A DNA stretch of 64,000 nt from Rhizobium lentis. GTDB taxonomy: Bacteria; Pseudomonadota; Alphaproteobacteria; Rhizobiales; Rhizobiaceae. The stretch lies in assembly GCF_014200175.1 (NCBI RefSeq), contig NZ_JACHBD010000006.1, positions 310,001-374,000 on the forward strand. Reading direction: 5' to 3'. A program made the position numbers and the translations under genes. Shown here piece by piece: positions 18,600 through 27,110 of the stretch. Below the pieces are notes generated by a model that worked only from the letters and a program-made list of their open reading frames with translations, did no database searches and was not told the DNA's origin. How positions within the stretch are numbered: the stretch's first letter is position 1; each line of letters opens with the position of its first letter.

Positions 18600-21500
18600 T
18601 CATGCTTCCGCCGCGGCGTGGGCCCGAACCTGCTCATCTCTCGGGATTCTGAACCATGCGACGTAGAGCGCCGGCAGGAACAGCAGGGTCAGCGCGGTTC
18701 CGATGACGATGCCGCCCATCATGGCGTAGGCCATCGGCCCCCAGAAGATCTCGCGCGAGATCGGGATCAGCGCGAGTGTGGCCGCCGCCGCCGTCAGCAT
18801 GATCGGCCGCATCCGGTGTTCCGTCGCCTCGATGACCGCCTGCCATGCAGCGACACCTTCGGCGCGCAGATGTTCGATCTGCACGACCAGGATGACCGAG
18901 TTGCGGATCAGGATGCCGATCAGCGCCAAAATGCCGAGGATCGCGACGAAGCCCATGGGGGCATTGCTCAGCAGGAGCGCCGCGACCACGCCGATCAGCG
19001 CCGTCGGCGCCACCGCGAAGACAAGGAAGAGGCGACTGAAGCTCTGCAGCTGGATCATCAGGATCGTCGCCATCGTAAACAGCATCAGCGGCGCCACGGC
19101 CGCGATCGGCCCCTGGGCCTCGGCGCTGGATTCAACCGCGCCGCCGATTTCCACCTTGTATCCGACGGGAAGGTTCTTCTGGAACTCTTCGACCTTCGGC
19201 TTCAGCTGGTCGACGATCGTGGCCGGCTGCGTCGAGCCGATGACGGCTGCCTTGAGGGTGATGGTGGGTTGCCGGTCGCGACGCCAGATCGTCGGCTGCT
19301 CGAGCTCGTAGCGGAAGTTCGCCACCGCCGACAGAGGCACGACCTTGCCGTTGGAGGTGGAGAGCTGCAGGTTCTGCAACGTCTGGATGGAATCGCGCTC
19401 AGATGCCCTGGCCCGCCCGACCACGTTGACCAGGTAAATGTCGTCACGGATCTGCGTTGCCGTTGAGCCTTCGACAATGCCGTTGAGAGCGGTTGCAATG
19501 TCCTCGGAGGAGACGCCGAGCTGGCGCGCCTTGTCCTGCAGGACATCGACCTTCACCACGCGGGAAGGTTCGTTCCAGTCCAGAACCATATTCGACAGCA
19601 GCGGATGCGAACCGACCACGCCGGCAAACTGCTGGGAAATGTCGCGCACCTTCTGAATGTCAGGGCCGCTGATGCGGTACTGGACCGGCTTGCCCACCGG
19701 CGGGCCGATGTCGAGAAGCTTGACGAAGGCGTCGGTGCCGGGGAAGGTTTTTGTCAGATAGGCCTGCAGATCGGCCCGTACCTTGTCGCGCACCTCGAGC
19801 CCCTTAGTGACGATCACCGTCTGCCCGAACGACACGTCCGGCGTCTGCACGTCAAAGGACAGGATGAAGCGCGGTGCGCCCTGGCCGACATAGGTCGTCC
19901 AGTGGTCGATGTCCTTGTTGCCGGCCAGCATATCCTTCTCGAACTTGGCCATCTGCCGGTTGGTCTCGGCAATCGAGCTGTTGTGAGGCAGATTCCAGTC
20001 GATGACGAGCTCGGTTCTGTCCGAATTCGGGAAGAACTGCTGCTGCACCAGGCCCATGCCGCCGACTGAAAGGGCGAAGACGCCGACCGTCAGCACGATG
20101 GTGATCCAGCGCCAGCGCATCGCGAGCTTCAGCAGCCAGGAGAACACGGCAGCGAAGCGTCCTTTCTTCTCGTGATGCGACTTCATCGTCTTCGGCAGGA
20201 TGGTGACGCCGAGGAGCGGTGTGAACAGCACTGCCACGATCCAGGAAACGACCAGCGAAACTGCGATCACCACGAACAGCGTGAAGGTGAATTCACCGGC
20301 GGCGCTGTTGTTGAGACCGACGGGGATGAAGCCCGCAACGGTGACGAGCGTTCCGGTCAGCATCGGAAAAGCCGTCGATGTATAGACGTGGGTTGCTGCC
20401 TTCCTGAGATCGTCGCCCGCCTCCAGGCGTGCCACCATCATCTCGACGGCGATCATGGCGTCGTCGACGAGCAGCCCGAGCGCGATGATGAGTGCACCGA
20501 GCGAGATGCGCTGCAGCGAAATGCCGGAATATTCCATCACCACAAAGGTGATGGCGAGCACAAGGGGTATGGAGATCGCCACCACCATGCCGGCGCGCAG
20601 GCCGAGGCTGATAAAGCTGATGACGAGAACGATGACGATCGCTTCGAAGAGCGCGCGGGTGAAGCCCGAAACGGCTTCGTCGACGACATGCGGCTGGTCG
20701 GATACGCGGTGCACATCGACGCCGATCGGAAGATCGGCAACGACGCGTTTCATCTGCGCGTCGAGCCCCTCGCCGAATTCCAGAAGATTGGCGCCCTGCT
20801 TCATGCCGATGGCAAGCCCGATCGCCGGCTCGCCGTTGAAGCGGAACAGCGCCGACGGCGGATCGACGTAGCCGCGGGTGATCGTGGCGACGTCGGTCAG
20901 CGGGAAGAAGCGGTCGTTGATGCGCAGGTTGATCGACCGCAGGCTATCCTCGGATGTGAACTGTCCGCTCACCCGCAAGGCGATGCGCTCCGGACCGGCA
21001 TCGACGAAGCCGGACTGCGTCACGGCATTCTGGGCCTGCAGGGTCTGGATGACCGACTGCTGGTCGATGCCAAGCGCTGCGATCTGGCGGGTGGAGAATT
21101 CCAGATAAATCGCCTCGTCCTGCGCGCCGATCACGTCGACCTTGCCGACATCCGGCACCTTCAGAACCTCGGAGCGGGCATTTTCGACAAAATCGCGAAG
21201 CTGGCGCTGCGTCAACCCGTCGCTCGTGAAGGCATAGATGTTTCCGAACACGTCGCCGAAGCGGTCATTGAAGAAGGGACCGACGACCCCGCTCGGAAAA
21301 TCACCCTTGATGTCGGCGATCATGTTGCGGATGCGCAGCCATGTCGGCGCGACATCCCTCGCCTTGGTCGTCGGCAGAAGTTCGACGAAGACCGTCGTTT
21401 GGCCGGCAACGGTCTCGCTCTTGGTATAGTCGAGCGATTCCAGTTCCTGCAGCTTCTTCTCGATCCGGTCGGTCACCTGCCGCGTCACCTCTTCGGCCGA

Positions 21501-21671
21501 GGCGCCGGGCCACTTGGCGGTGATCACCATCGTCTTGATCGTGAAATTGGGATCTTCCTCACGGCCGAGGTTCAAGTACGAAAAGGCGCCTGCGAGAATG
21601 AAGACGATCATGAAGTACCAGACGAGCGAACGATGTTCGAGCGCCCAGTCGGAAAGGTTGAAGGACTTCAC
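18600..21671 (-). CDS. RND-family efflux permease (AcrB-like)
   Basis: 1023 residues, the usual RND length. Membrane helix 1 near residue 20, a large periplasmic porter domain, helices 2-6 including GLLVDDAMIAVE (the Asp-Asp proton relay in helix 4), a second periplasmic half and helices 8-12. It exports hydrophobic compounds from the inner membrane or periplasm by proton antiport as a trimer, with fusion proteins and a TolC-like channel. Its start overlaps the preceding fusion protein by four bases (ATGA). No outer-membrane channel gene is present here, so a TolC from elsewhere must serve. Substrates unknown. Confidence 0.95.
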   Translation of the reverse strand: MKSFNLSDWALEHRSLVWYFMIVFILAGAFSYLNLGREEDPNFTIKTMVITAKWPGASAEEVTRQVTDRIEKKLQELESLDYTKSETVAGQTTVFVELLPTTKARDVAPTWLRIRNMIADIKGDFPSGVVGPFFNDRFGDVFGNIYAFTSDGLTQRQLRDFVENARSEVLKVPDVGKVDVIGAQDEAIYLEFSTRQIAALGIDQQSVIQTLQAQNAVTQSGFVDAGPERIALRVSGQFTSEDSLRSINLRINDRFFPLTDVATITRGYVDPPSALFRFNGEPAIGLAIGMKQGANLLEFGEGLDAQMKRVVADLPIGVDVHRVSDQPHVVDEAVSGFTRALFEAIVIVLVISFISLGLRAGMVVAISIPLVLAITFVVMEYSGISLQRISLGALIIALGLLVDDAMIAVEMMVARLEAGDDLRKAATHVYTSTAFPMLTGTLVTVAGFIPVGLNNSAAGEFTFTLFVVIAVSLVVSWIVAVLFTPLLGVTILPKTMKSHHEKKGRFAAVFSWLLKLAMRWRWITIVLTVGVFALSVGGMGLVQQQFFPNSDRTELVIDWNLPHNSSIAETNRQMAKFEKDMLAGNKDIDHWTTYVGQGAPRFILSFDVQTPDVSFGQTVIVTKGLEVRDKVRADLQAYLTKTFPGTDAFVKLLDIGPPVGKPVQYRISGPDIQKVRDISQQFAGVVGSHPLLSNMVLDWNEPSRVVKVDVLQDKARQLGVSSEDIATALNGIVEGSTATQIRDDIYLVNVVGRARASERDSIQTLQNLQLSTSNGKVVPLSAVANFRYELEQPTIWRRDRQPTITLKAAVIGSTQPATIVDQLKPKVEEFQKNLPVGYKVEIGGAVESSAEAQGPIAAVAPLMLFTMATILMIQLQSFSRLFLVFAVAPTALIGVVAALLLSNAPMGFVAILGILALIGILIRNSVILVVQIEHLRAEGVAAWQAVIEATEHRMRPIMLTAAAATLALIPISREIFWGPMAYAMMGGIVIGTALTLLFLPALYVAWFRIPRDEQVRAHAAAEA

Positions 21672-22753
21672 TGGTTGATCTCCTGATCGATCCTGATGGC
21701 CTGGCCATCTTCAAGTTTATGCACGCCGGCCACGACCACCCTGTCTCCGGGGACAAGCCCTTCGGTGACGCGGACAGTGCCGCCGTCGACGACGTCGCCC
21801 GCGATCTTCACGGGGCGCAGTGACACCTTCTTGCCGGGCACATCGACGATCCAGACGCTCGGGCCGTCGCTGCCCGCAAGAATGGCCGAGGAAGGCAGCA
21901 CAATCTCAGGCTCCGCGGCGATGGTTGCAGCGGCAGTGATAACCGAGCCGAGCCGGAACGCTTCAGGCGGATCGGCGAGCGCAATTTTGGTTCTGCTGGT
22001 GCGGGTGGCAGTCTCCGCCTCCGGCGCGATCTCGCGAACGGCCCCCGACGCGCGGATTGTCGGATCGAGTTGCAGCGTCACCTCGAAGGGCGCGCCGATC
22101 TTCAGTTTCTGAGCGGCTGCCTGCGGCACGTCGACGACGGCGTCGCGTTTGTCGGGCCGGGCGATGGTCACAACCGTCTGGCCGGCCGACACGACCTGCC
22201 CGACCTCGGCCGACGTCGCCGTCACAACCCCATCGAATTCCGCCCGCAGCTGCGCATAGCCCAACTGCTCCTTGGCCTTGTCGAGATTGGCCTGTGCCTT
22301 GGCGACGGCGGCCGCGGCCGTCCGCCTCGCCTGCTCGGCCTCTTCAAGCGAGGCTGTCGTGCCCGAGCGCGATTCCACCAGCGCGCGCTGGCGCTGCTCC
22401 GTGGTCACTGCGTTTCGGAGTTGAGCGTCGCTGTTTTCCACATCGGACTGGGCGCTGCGCACGGCAAGCTCCAGCGCCACCGGATCGATGGCGGCCACGA
22501 CGTCACCCTTCTTGACGACGTCGCCGACATTGACGTTGCGGGCAATCATTCGCCCGAGAATCCGGAAGCCGAGTTCGGTCTCGATCGTTGGTTCGATCGT
22601 TCCAGTCAGGCTGAGGCTCGTGGCGGGCGTCTGCCTGACTGTCATCGACAAAACCGGACGAGGCGTGTCCGTCCTCTCTTCTGCCTTCGGCGCACAAGAG
22701 GAGACAAGGGCCGTGCCCAGCATAAGTGCGACTATCTTTAGACGAATACTCAC
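21668..22753 (-). CDS. RND periplasmic adaptor (membrane fusion lipoprotein), second of pair
   Basis: 361 residues. The N-terminal export signal ends in a lipobox (ALVSSC, Cys20), so it should be a lipoprotein anchored in the inner membrane. Half-lipoyl segments flank an alpha hairpin (about 95-165, Ala/Gln/Glu-rich), followed by a beta-barrel domain with DKRDAVVDVPQ and a C-terminal membrane-proximal domain. It links the RND pump to the outer-membrane channel. It overlaps its neighbours by four bases on both sides. Two different adaptors next to one RND pump is a known arrangement (compare MdtABC-like and TriABC-like systems). Confidence 0.92.
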   Translation of the reverse strand: MSIRLKIVALMLGTALVSSCAPKAEERTDTPRPVLSMTVRQTPATSLSLTGTIEPTIETELGFRILGRMIARNVNVGDVVKKGDVVAAIDPVALELAVRSAQSDVENSDAQLRNAVTTEQRQRALVESRSGTTASLEEAEQARRTAAAAVAKAQANLDKAKEQLGYAQLRAEFDGVVTATSAEVGQVVSAGQTVVTIARPDKRDAVVDVPQAAAQKLKIGAPFEVTLQLDPTIRASGAVREIAPEAETATRTSRTKIALADPPEAFRLGSVITAAATIAAEPEIVLPSSAILAGSDGPSVWIVDVPGKKVSLRPVKIAGDVVDGGTVRVTEGLVPGDRVVVAGVHKLEDGQAIRIDQEINQ

Positions 22754-23823
22754 TTGGAAGCTTCCTTGACGTAAGACACGATCTCACCGGGCCTGAGGAA
22801 CTTGGTGCCGTCGGTCACCACGACCTCTCCTGCCGACACGCCCGACTTCACGACGAAGCTGCCGGTCTCGTAGTCGGCGACCTCAATCGTCCTCGCCGAA
22901 ACCACGGATGATGTGGGATCGACGATCCAGATGGCCGGCTTGCCGTCCTTCGAGGTCATTGCCGACCAGGGCAGCTGGATGACGTCCTGCGAGAGGTAGT
23001 TGAACCGTCCAACGACGGGAGCGCCCAGCGGAATGGGAGCATCGCTCGATATTGCGACTTTCACCTTGATGGTGCCGGTGGAGGAATCGATCGTCGGCGA
23101 AATCTCACGAACCTTCGCCGTGATCTTCTGCGTCGGATCCGACAGAAGGGCCACGGTGCCGTCGCCGTCGATCGGACGCAGGAAGGCGCTTTCCACCACT
23201 TCGAACACAGCATCGCGGTCGCCATCATGGGCAAGGGTGAAGACGACCTGGGCGGCCTGCGCCACCTGCCCGACCTCGGCATTGCGGGCGGTGATCACCC
23301 CGTCGGCGTCCGCCTTCAGCTCTGTGTAGGACAGGCTGTCCTGGGCGGTTTCGAAGAGCGCCTGCGCCGATTTCGTCGATGCCTGCGCTGTCAGAAGTGC
23401 CTCCTGTGCTTGGTCGAGCGCCGCGCGGGTCGTCACCTGCGTTCGAAACAGGCTTTGCTGGCGGTCGAATGCAAGCTGGGCCTGGGTCTGCTGCGCCTCG
23501 GCCGACTGAAGATTGGCCGCGGCCACATCCAGGTCGGCCTTCTGCTCTTCCGGATCGATGCGCGCGAGAAGCTGCCCCGCTTTCACCGACTGTCCGACCT
23601 CGGCCAGCCGTTCGATGATCTTGCCGCTGACGCGGAAGGACAGATCGGTCTGGACACGCGCCCTCACCTCTCCCGTGATCGCACCGCCCTGAACCAGCGG
23701 CTCAGGCTTGGCGACAACGACACCGACCTGTCGCGGGGTCGGCTCGGCGGGCCCGCTCTCATCGCTACATGATCCGAGACTGATGGCGCATACGATCGCT
23801 GTGGCGATCAGAATGGTTCTCAT
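22750..23823 (-). CDS. RND periplasmic adaptor (membrane fusion lipoprotein), first of pair
   Basis: 357 residues from ATG 23823, chosen because AGAGGT precedes it and a signal peptide with lipobox (ISLGSC, Cys19) starts there; the frame is open further upstream but that part runs through the promoter and operator. Lipoyl half-motif, alpha hairpin (about 85-150), beta-barrel (HDGDRDAVFEVVESAF) and membrane-proximal domain follow. First gene of the efflux operon, transcribed from the promoter at 23852-23880 and probably repressed by the divergent TetR protein. Confidence 0.92.
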   Translation of the reverse strand: MRTILIATAIVCAISLGSCSDESGPAEPTPRQVGVVVAKPEPLVQGGAITGEVRARVQTDLSFRVSGKIIERLAEVGQSVKAGQLLARIDPEEQKADLDVAAANLQSAEAQQTQAQLAFDRQQSLFRTQVTTRAALDQAQEALLTAQASTKSAQALFETAQDSLSYTELKADADGVITARNAEVGQVAQAAQVVFTLAHDGDRDAVFEVVESAFLRPIDGDGTVALLSDPTQKITAKVREISPTIDSSTGTIKVKVAISSDAPIPLGAPVVGRFNYLSQDVIQLPWSAMTSKDGKPAIWIVDPTSSVVSARTIEVADYETGSFVVKSGVSAGEVVVTDGTKFLRPGEIVSYVKEASK

Positions 23824-23851
23824 AGTTGACCTCTTGCTCTCAACGGCAGCT

Positions 23852-23880
23852 TCTATATAATTGACTAACGCATTAGTCAA
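23852..23880 (-). promoter_or_regulatory. Sigma-70-type promoter of the RND operon
   Basis: On the minus strand TTGACT (complement of 23875-23880) is followed after exactly 17 bases by TATAGA (complement of 23852-23857), close to the -35/-10 consensus. Transcription would begin about 20 bases before the first adaptor start at 23823. The spacer is filled by the TetR-type operator. Confidence 0.7.
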
Positions 23881-23881
23881 T
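23860..23881. promoter_or_regulatory. TetR-family operator
   Basis: ATTGACTAA-cgca-TTAGTCAAT is a 9+4+9 perfect inverted repeat lying between the divergent efflux operon and the tetR gene. It covers the -35 box and spacer of the efflux promoter, so bound repressor would block RNA polymerase. It starts 42 bases before the tetR start codon, allowing autoregulation. Confidence 0.75.
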
Positions 23882-23923
23882 GAAACTTTGCGCCGCGGGC
23901 GCACGCAACAAGGGACGCAGGAA

Positions 23924-24556
23924 ATGGCAACCCAGAAGAAGCTCACGCGGGCGGAACAGAAGGCCCTGCGGCCCGCCCAGATCCTGGACGCGGCCTTCGA
24001 GGAATTTGTCAGAAGCGGCTTCGCCGGCACGCGCGTGGAAGACATCGCCGACAGGGTCGGCGTCACCAAGGGCACGGTCTATGTCTATTTCGAGACGAAG
24101 GAAAAGCTCTTCGAAGCCATGATCAACCACTTCTCCGTGCCGTTTCATGAACTGCTCGCGATCGCCGATCGCCTCAGCGGCAGCGCCACCGACAGGCTGA
24201 TTTCCATTCTCGGCCTGTTCTACGAACAAATTCCCGAGGACCGCGCAACGCGTGAGTTGACGCGGCTGGTCATCTCGGAGGGGCAGCGTTTCCCCGACCT
24301 GATCGATCGCCACCACGATCAATTCATTGCGCCGATCATCGCCAAGATCGACGCCCTGATCCTGGAGGGCGTGGAGTCGGGTGAATTTCGCCCAATTCCG
24401 GTGGAATTCTCCGACATCGTGGTCGCGCCCATTCTGACGACCACGGTTCTGCGACTGATATTCGACGACCGCCGCGTGCCCACTCCCAACAAGGAGGCCT
24501 TCCTGCGCACCTATTTCGACCTTCTGTTCAACGGTCTGCTCGCCAAGCCTCACTAA
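23924..24556 (+). CDS. TetR/AcrR-family repressor of the adjacent efflux operon
   Basis: 210 residues from ATG 23924 (MATQKKLTRAEQ). An earlier ATG at 23861 lies inside the operator and is rejected. The N-terminal helix-turn-helix is typical: ILDAAFEEFVRSGFAGTRVE, then IADRVGVTKGTVYVYFETKE. The C-terminal half is a ligand-binding domain of the AcrR C-terminal type. It should bind the palindrome at 23860-23881 and release it on binding a pump substrate. Regulation of the neighbouring genes is inferred from divergent placement and operator. Confidence 0.92.
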   Translation: MATQKKLTRAEQKALRPAQILDAAFEEFVRSGFAGTRVEDIADRVGVTKGTVYVYFETKEKLFEAMINHFSVPFHELLAIADRLSGSATDRLISILGLFYEQIPEDRATRELTRLVISEGQRFPDLIDRHHDQFIAPIIAKIDALILEGVESGEFRPIPVEFSDIVVAPILTTTVLRLIFDDRRVPTPNKEAFLRTYFDLLFNGLLAKPH

Positions 24557-24729
24557 TCGGCAATGGCTGCGCCCGCATTCATCGTTCGATTGCGGCAGCG
24601 CTGCAGCCGGTTTTCGCCGAAAGCGGAAAAATAGGCTGCGAGGCACGTAGCTTTTCTGAAGTCGTTATGTGAAAACATTGAGTTAGCTCGTGCCTTCAAA
24701 GGCGCCACCTGAACTCGTGACGGAATAAA

Positions 24730-25767
24730 GTGGAACGCAAAGTCAATCTCAAGGATGTCGCGCGCGACGCGGATGTATCGCTGAGCACGGCCTCGCACGC
24801 GTTGAATGGAACCGCACCGCTGACGATCGAAGTGCGCGAAAGGGTTCTGGATTCGGCCAAACGCCTGGGTTACCTCGACCGCCGGAGGAAGAAGGCGACG
24901 ATTGCCGCCTTGCGCGTCTTGCTTCTCGCCATTCCGGGCGATGCTGCTCCGGAGAGCGACCTCAACCTAGTGAGCTGGACAATCCTCAACGGCCTTAGAA
25001 AGGAGTGCGAGCGCCGCGGCATTCGAATCGTGCCCTTCGTCAGCACCGGCCGGCGCATCGACGGCGCTGAGGTCCGGCAGATCGCGCTTGCGGAGCACGC
25101 CGACGGCATCGTGGTCCTGAACGACGATCAGCCGGAACTCATCCGCAGTCTCGCATCGGCCGATATGCCCGTCGTCATCGTCAACGGCGAGGATCCGACC
25201 ATGCTGGTCGATACGGTGACACCCGAAAACCGCTTCGGCGCCCGGCTCGGCATCGAGCACCTGTTGGCGCTAGGACATCGCCGCATCCTGCACCTGACCT
25301 GGAAGGGGCGCACGACCATCCAGCGCCGATATGACGGCTTCTCCGATGCCTATTTCGCCGCTCAGCTTCCGGTGCCCGAGGAGATGCTCGTCGAGGCCGA
25401 GGGATATGAGCCCCGGCACGGCGAGGCTGCCATCAACGCGCTGCTCGATCGCGATCCGACGATGAAAGGCGCTACCGCCGTCTTCTGCGCCGCCGACAAC
25501 CTGGCGCTCGGCTGCCTGAAGGCACTGGCTGACCGCGATATCCGCGTGCCGGAAGCAATCTCCGTCCTCGGCTTCGACGACATCGTTCCCGGTGAATTCA
25601 GCCGCCCGCCGCTTTCCACGATCCGCGTGCCCACCGACAAGCTCGGCGCTGCGGCGCTCGCGCTTATCGAACAGAGGCTGATCGCCAACGACCCGCAACG
25701 GCCGGCTCATCGCCTGGAGCTCGGATGCCATCTCGTCCTGCGCGGCAGCGTCGCACCGCCGCGCTAA
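24730..25767 (+). CDS. LacI-family transcriptional regulator
   Basis: 345 residues, starting with GTG and GGAA upstream. The N-terminal LacI helix-turn-helix reads NLKDVARDADVSLSTASHAL with the hinge helix RVLDSAKRLGYL, followed by a periplasmic-binding-protein type 1 effector domain (about 65-340) with CAADNLALGCLKAL and VLGFDDI. It should bind a sugar. It stands alone between tetR and a convergent AraC gene, so its targets are not shown by neighbours; no clear LacI operator was seen in its own upstream region. Confidence 0.9.
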   Translation: MERKVNLKDVARDADVSLSTASHALNGTAPLTIEVRERVLDSAKRLGYLDRRRKKATIAALRVLLLAIPGDAAPESDLNLVSWTILNGLRKECERRGIRIVPFVSTGRRIDGAEVRQIALAEHADGIVVLNDDQPELIRSLASADMPVVIVNGEDPTMLVDTVTPENRFGARLGIEHLLALGHRRILHLTWKGRTTIQRRYDGFSDAYFAAQLPVPEEMLVEAEGYEPRHGEAAINALLDRDPTMKGATAVFCAADNLALGCLKALADRDIRVPEAISVLGFDDIVPGEFSRPPLSTIRVPTDKLGAAALALIEQRLIANDPQRPAHRLELGCHLVLRGSVAPPR

Positions 25768-25770
25768 TGT

Positions 25771-25820
25771 ATGTCGCCCGGAAGTGTGCAGCGGTTCCGG
25801 GATAACCAATGCATCAAAGC
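25771..25820. repeat. Rhizobial-type short palindromic intergenic repeat, copy 1
   Basis: Between the convergent LacI and AraC genes. CCCGGAA and TTCCGGG form a hairpin around GTGTGCAGCGG, then GATAACCAATGCAT. The core (AGTGT, AGCGGTT, CCGG, then AYAAC) recurs at 57441-57486. From memory this element type is common between genes in Rhizobium and relatives; it probably also acts as a transcript end here. Confidence 0.6.
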
Positions 25821-25908
25821 AGGCGAAAGCGAAGTCGCATGAATAATATTTGACGCGACGCGCTTTAAGCCCCGGAAGGGCCTGGATCTCAAAATCCCAA
25901 AATTCCAA

Positions 25909-26940
25909 TCAGCGCAAGCGCTCCGCCCGTAGCCGCGTATCCCGCGGGCTCTCACCAAAGGTGCTGCGGTAGACAATGGAGAACCTGCCCGCATGGGAAA
26001 AACCCCATATCGCGCAGATTTCCCGGACGGATTGCTGGTTCGTCGGATCCCGCAACTGCTCGCGGGCGGCCTGCAGCCGGATCGTGCGGAGGTAACCGGC
26101 CGGCGAGGTCCCCCGAAAGGCTTTGAAGCCCGTCTGCAGCGCGCGCAGGGAAACACCGACATCATCGGCAACCATCGTCATGGTCAGAGGTTCCGCAATA
26201 TTGGCATGCATGTAGTCGATGGCCCGTCGGACATGCCAAGGTGCAATCAATGCCACTTTCCTTTTTTCCAGATGGTCGGAAAGACGGTGCCGGCCGAATC
26301 GGATCACAAGATGAGCGAGAGTTTCGCTCATCGCCGCAGCGGCAAGGGGTGAAGACGGCAACGGACCGCCGTCCCGCATGCCCTGCACAACCGTCCGGGC
26401 CAGATTGCCGATGAGTTGCCCGGGCTGGGTCGAGAGATCCAGGACGGGCTCGAGGTCGAGGGATTCGGAGAGCGGCGTCTCAACCAGCGAAGCGAGCGCT
26501 CGCTTTACGACCTTCCAGTCCAGGAACAGGACATCCGAGCGATGCGGCCCACCCTGGATCACGCGATCACCGGCCTCATGGTTGTTGGCCATGAGAAGGT
26601 GGCCGGCCCCGCTTTCGACCGTTCTCTTGCCAACTGACAAGCGAAAGGAACCTGTATACGGCATGTAAAACGCAAGATGTTGCGGGCTTTCGTCAAGCGT
26701 TCGGATTGTCCAGGAACTCTGATATACGGAATGAAACATCGTGAATGCTTCAGTCCTTCTCAAATCCGCCGCCCAGGCAAAACAACGGTCGTTACTCAGC
26801 GGCTGCCCGTCAAAAACCCCATAGCCTGCCGAAAAGGCCTGAACCATCGATTCGAAGTTCGCGCCTTCATGCGTCGGCGCAAAACCGTAACTCTCATGCT
26901 CGGGAGCGCGGGCCGTATTCTCAGGTCTCAATGATCTCAT
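25909..26940 (-). CDS. AraC-family transcriptional regulator
   Basis: 343 residues from ATG 26940 (MRSLRPEN); the frame extends 39 codons upstream but that part is unlike the family. The N-terminal about 200 residues form an AraC-binding-like sensor domain (FYMPYTGSFRLSVGKRTVE). The C-terminal domain has two helix-turn-helices, the first in EPLTMTMVADDVGVSLRALQ and the second ending in WGFSHAGRFSIVYRSTFGES. Divergent from a ROK regulator across 170 bases; the two may share control elements. Targets unknown. Confidence 0.9.
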   Translation of the reverse strand: MRSLRPENTARAPEHESYGFAPTHEGANFESMVQAFSAGYGVFDGQPLSNDRCFAWAADLRRTEAFTMFHSVYQSSWTIRTLDESPQHLAFYMPYTGSFRLSVGKRTVESGAGHLLMANNHEAGDRVIQGGPHRSDVLFLDWKVVKRALASLVETPLSESLDLEPVLDLSTQPGQLIGNLARTVVQGMRDGGPLPSSPLAAAAMSETLAHLVIRFGRHRLSDHLEKRKVALIAPWHVRRAIDYMHANIAEPLTMTMVADDVGVSLRALQTGFKAFRGTSPAGYLRTIRLQAAREQLRDPTNQQSVREICAIWGFSHAGRFSIVYRSTFGESPRDTRLRAERLR

Positions 26941-26966
26941 GCAACTCGATTCTTTTTCCTTGCCAC

Positions 26967-26978
26967 ATGACACGTCAT
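26967..26978. promoter_or_regulatory. Small inverted repeat in the AraC upstream region
   Basis: ATGAC-ac-GTCAT lies 27-38 bases before the AraC start. A second small repeat, TGGT-atg-ACCA, is at 26985-26995. Either could be a regulator site; the evidence is only symmetry and position. Confidence 0.3.
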
Positions 26979-27075
26979 CTCGACTGGTATGACCAATCTC
27001 GATGAGGTAAGCAGGACCGGCGAAACCACGGATGACTTCCTTGCCCCGCAGAAGCAAAGCGTCCCCTTCACCTGC

Positions 27076-27094
27076 TTCACACTAACAGTGTAAA
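27076..27094 (+). promoter_or_regulatory. Candidate operator before the ROK regulator
   Basis: TTcACACT-aac-AGTGTaAA is an imperfect 19-base palindrome ending 16 bases before the ROK start codon. The position fits autorepression. Confidence 0.45.
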
Positions 27095-27110
27095 TCAATA
27101 TGATCGGAAA

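Noticed and set aside
20172..21686. 504-codon plus-strand frame over the RND gene
   Set aside because: Antisense shadow; composition rich in Arg, Asp, His and Gly with no domain.
23824..24075. 84-residue N-terminal extension of the first adaptor protein
   Set aside because: It would run through the promoter, operator and tetR start; the AGAGGT and lipoprotein signal place the start at 23823.
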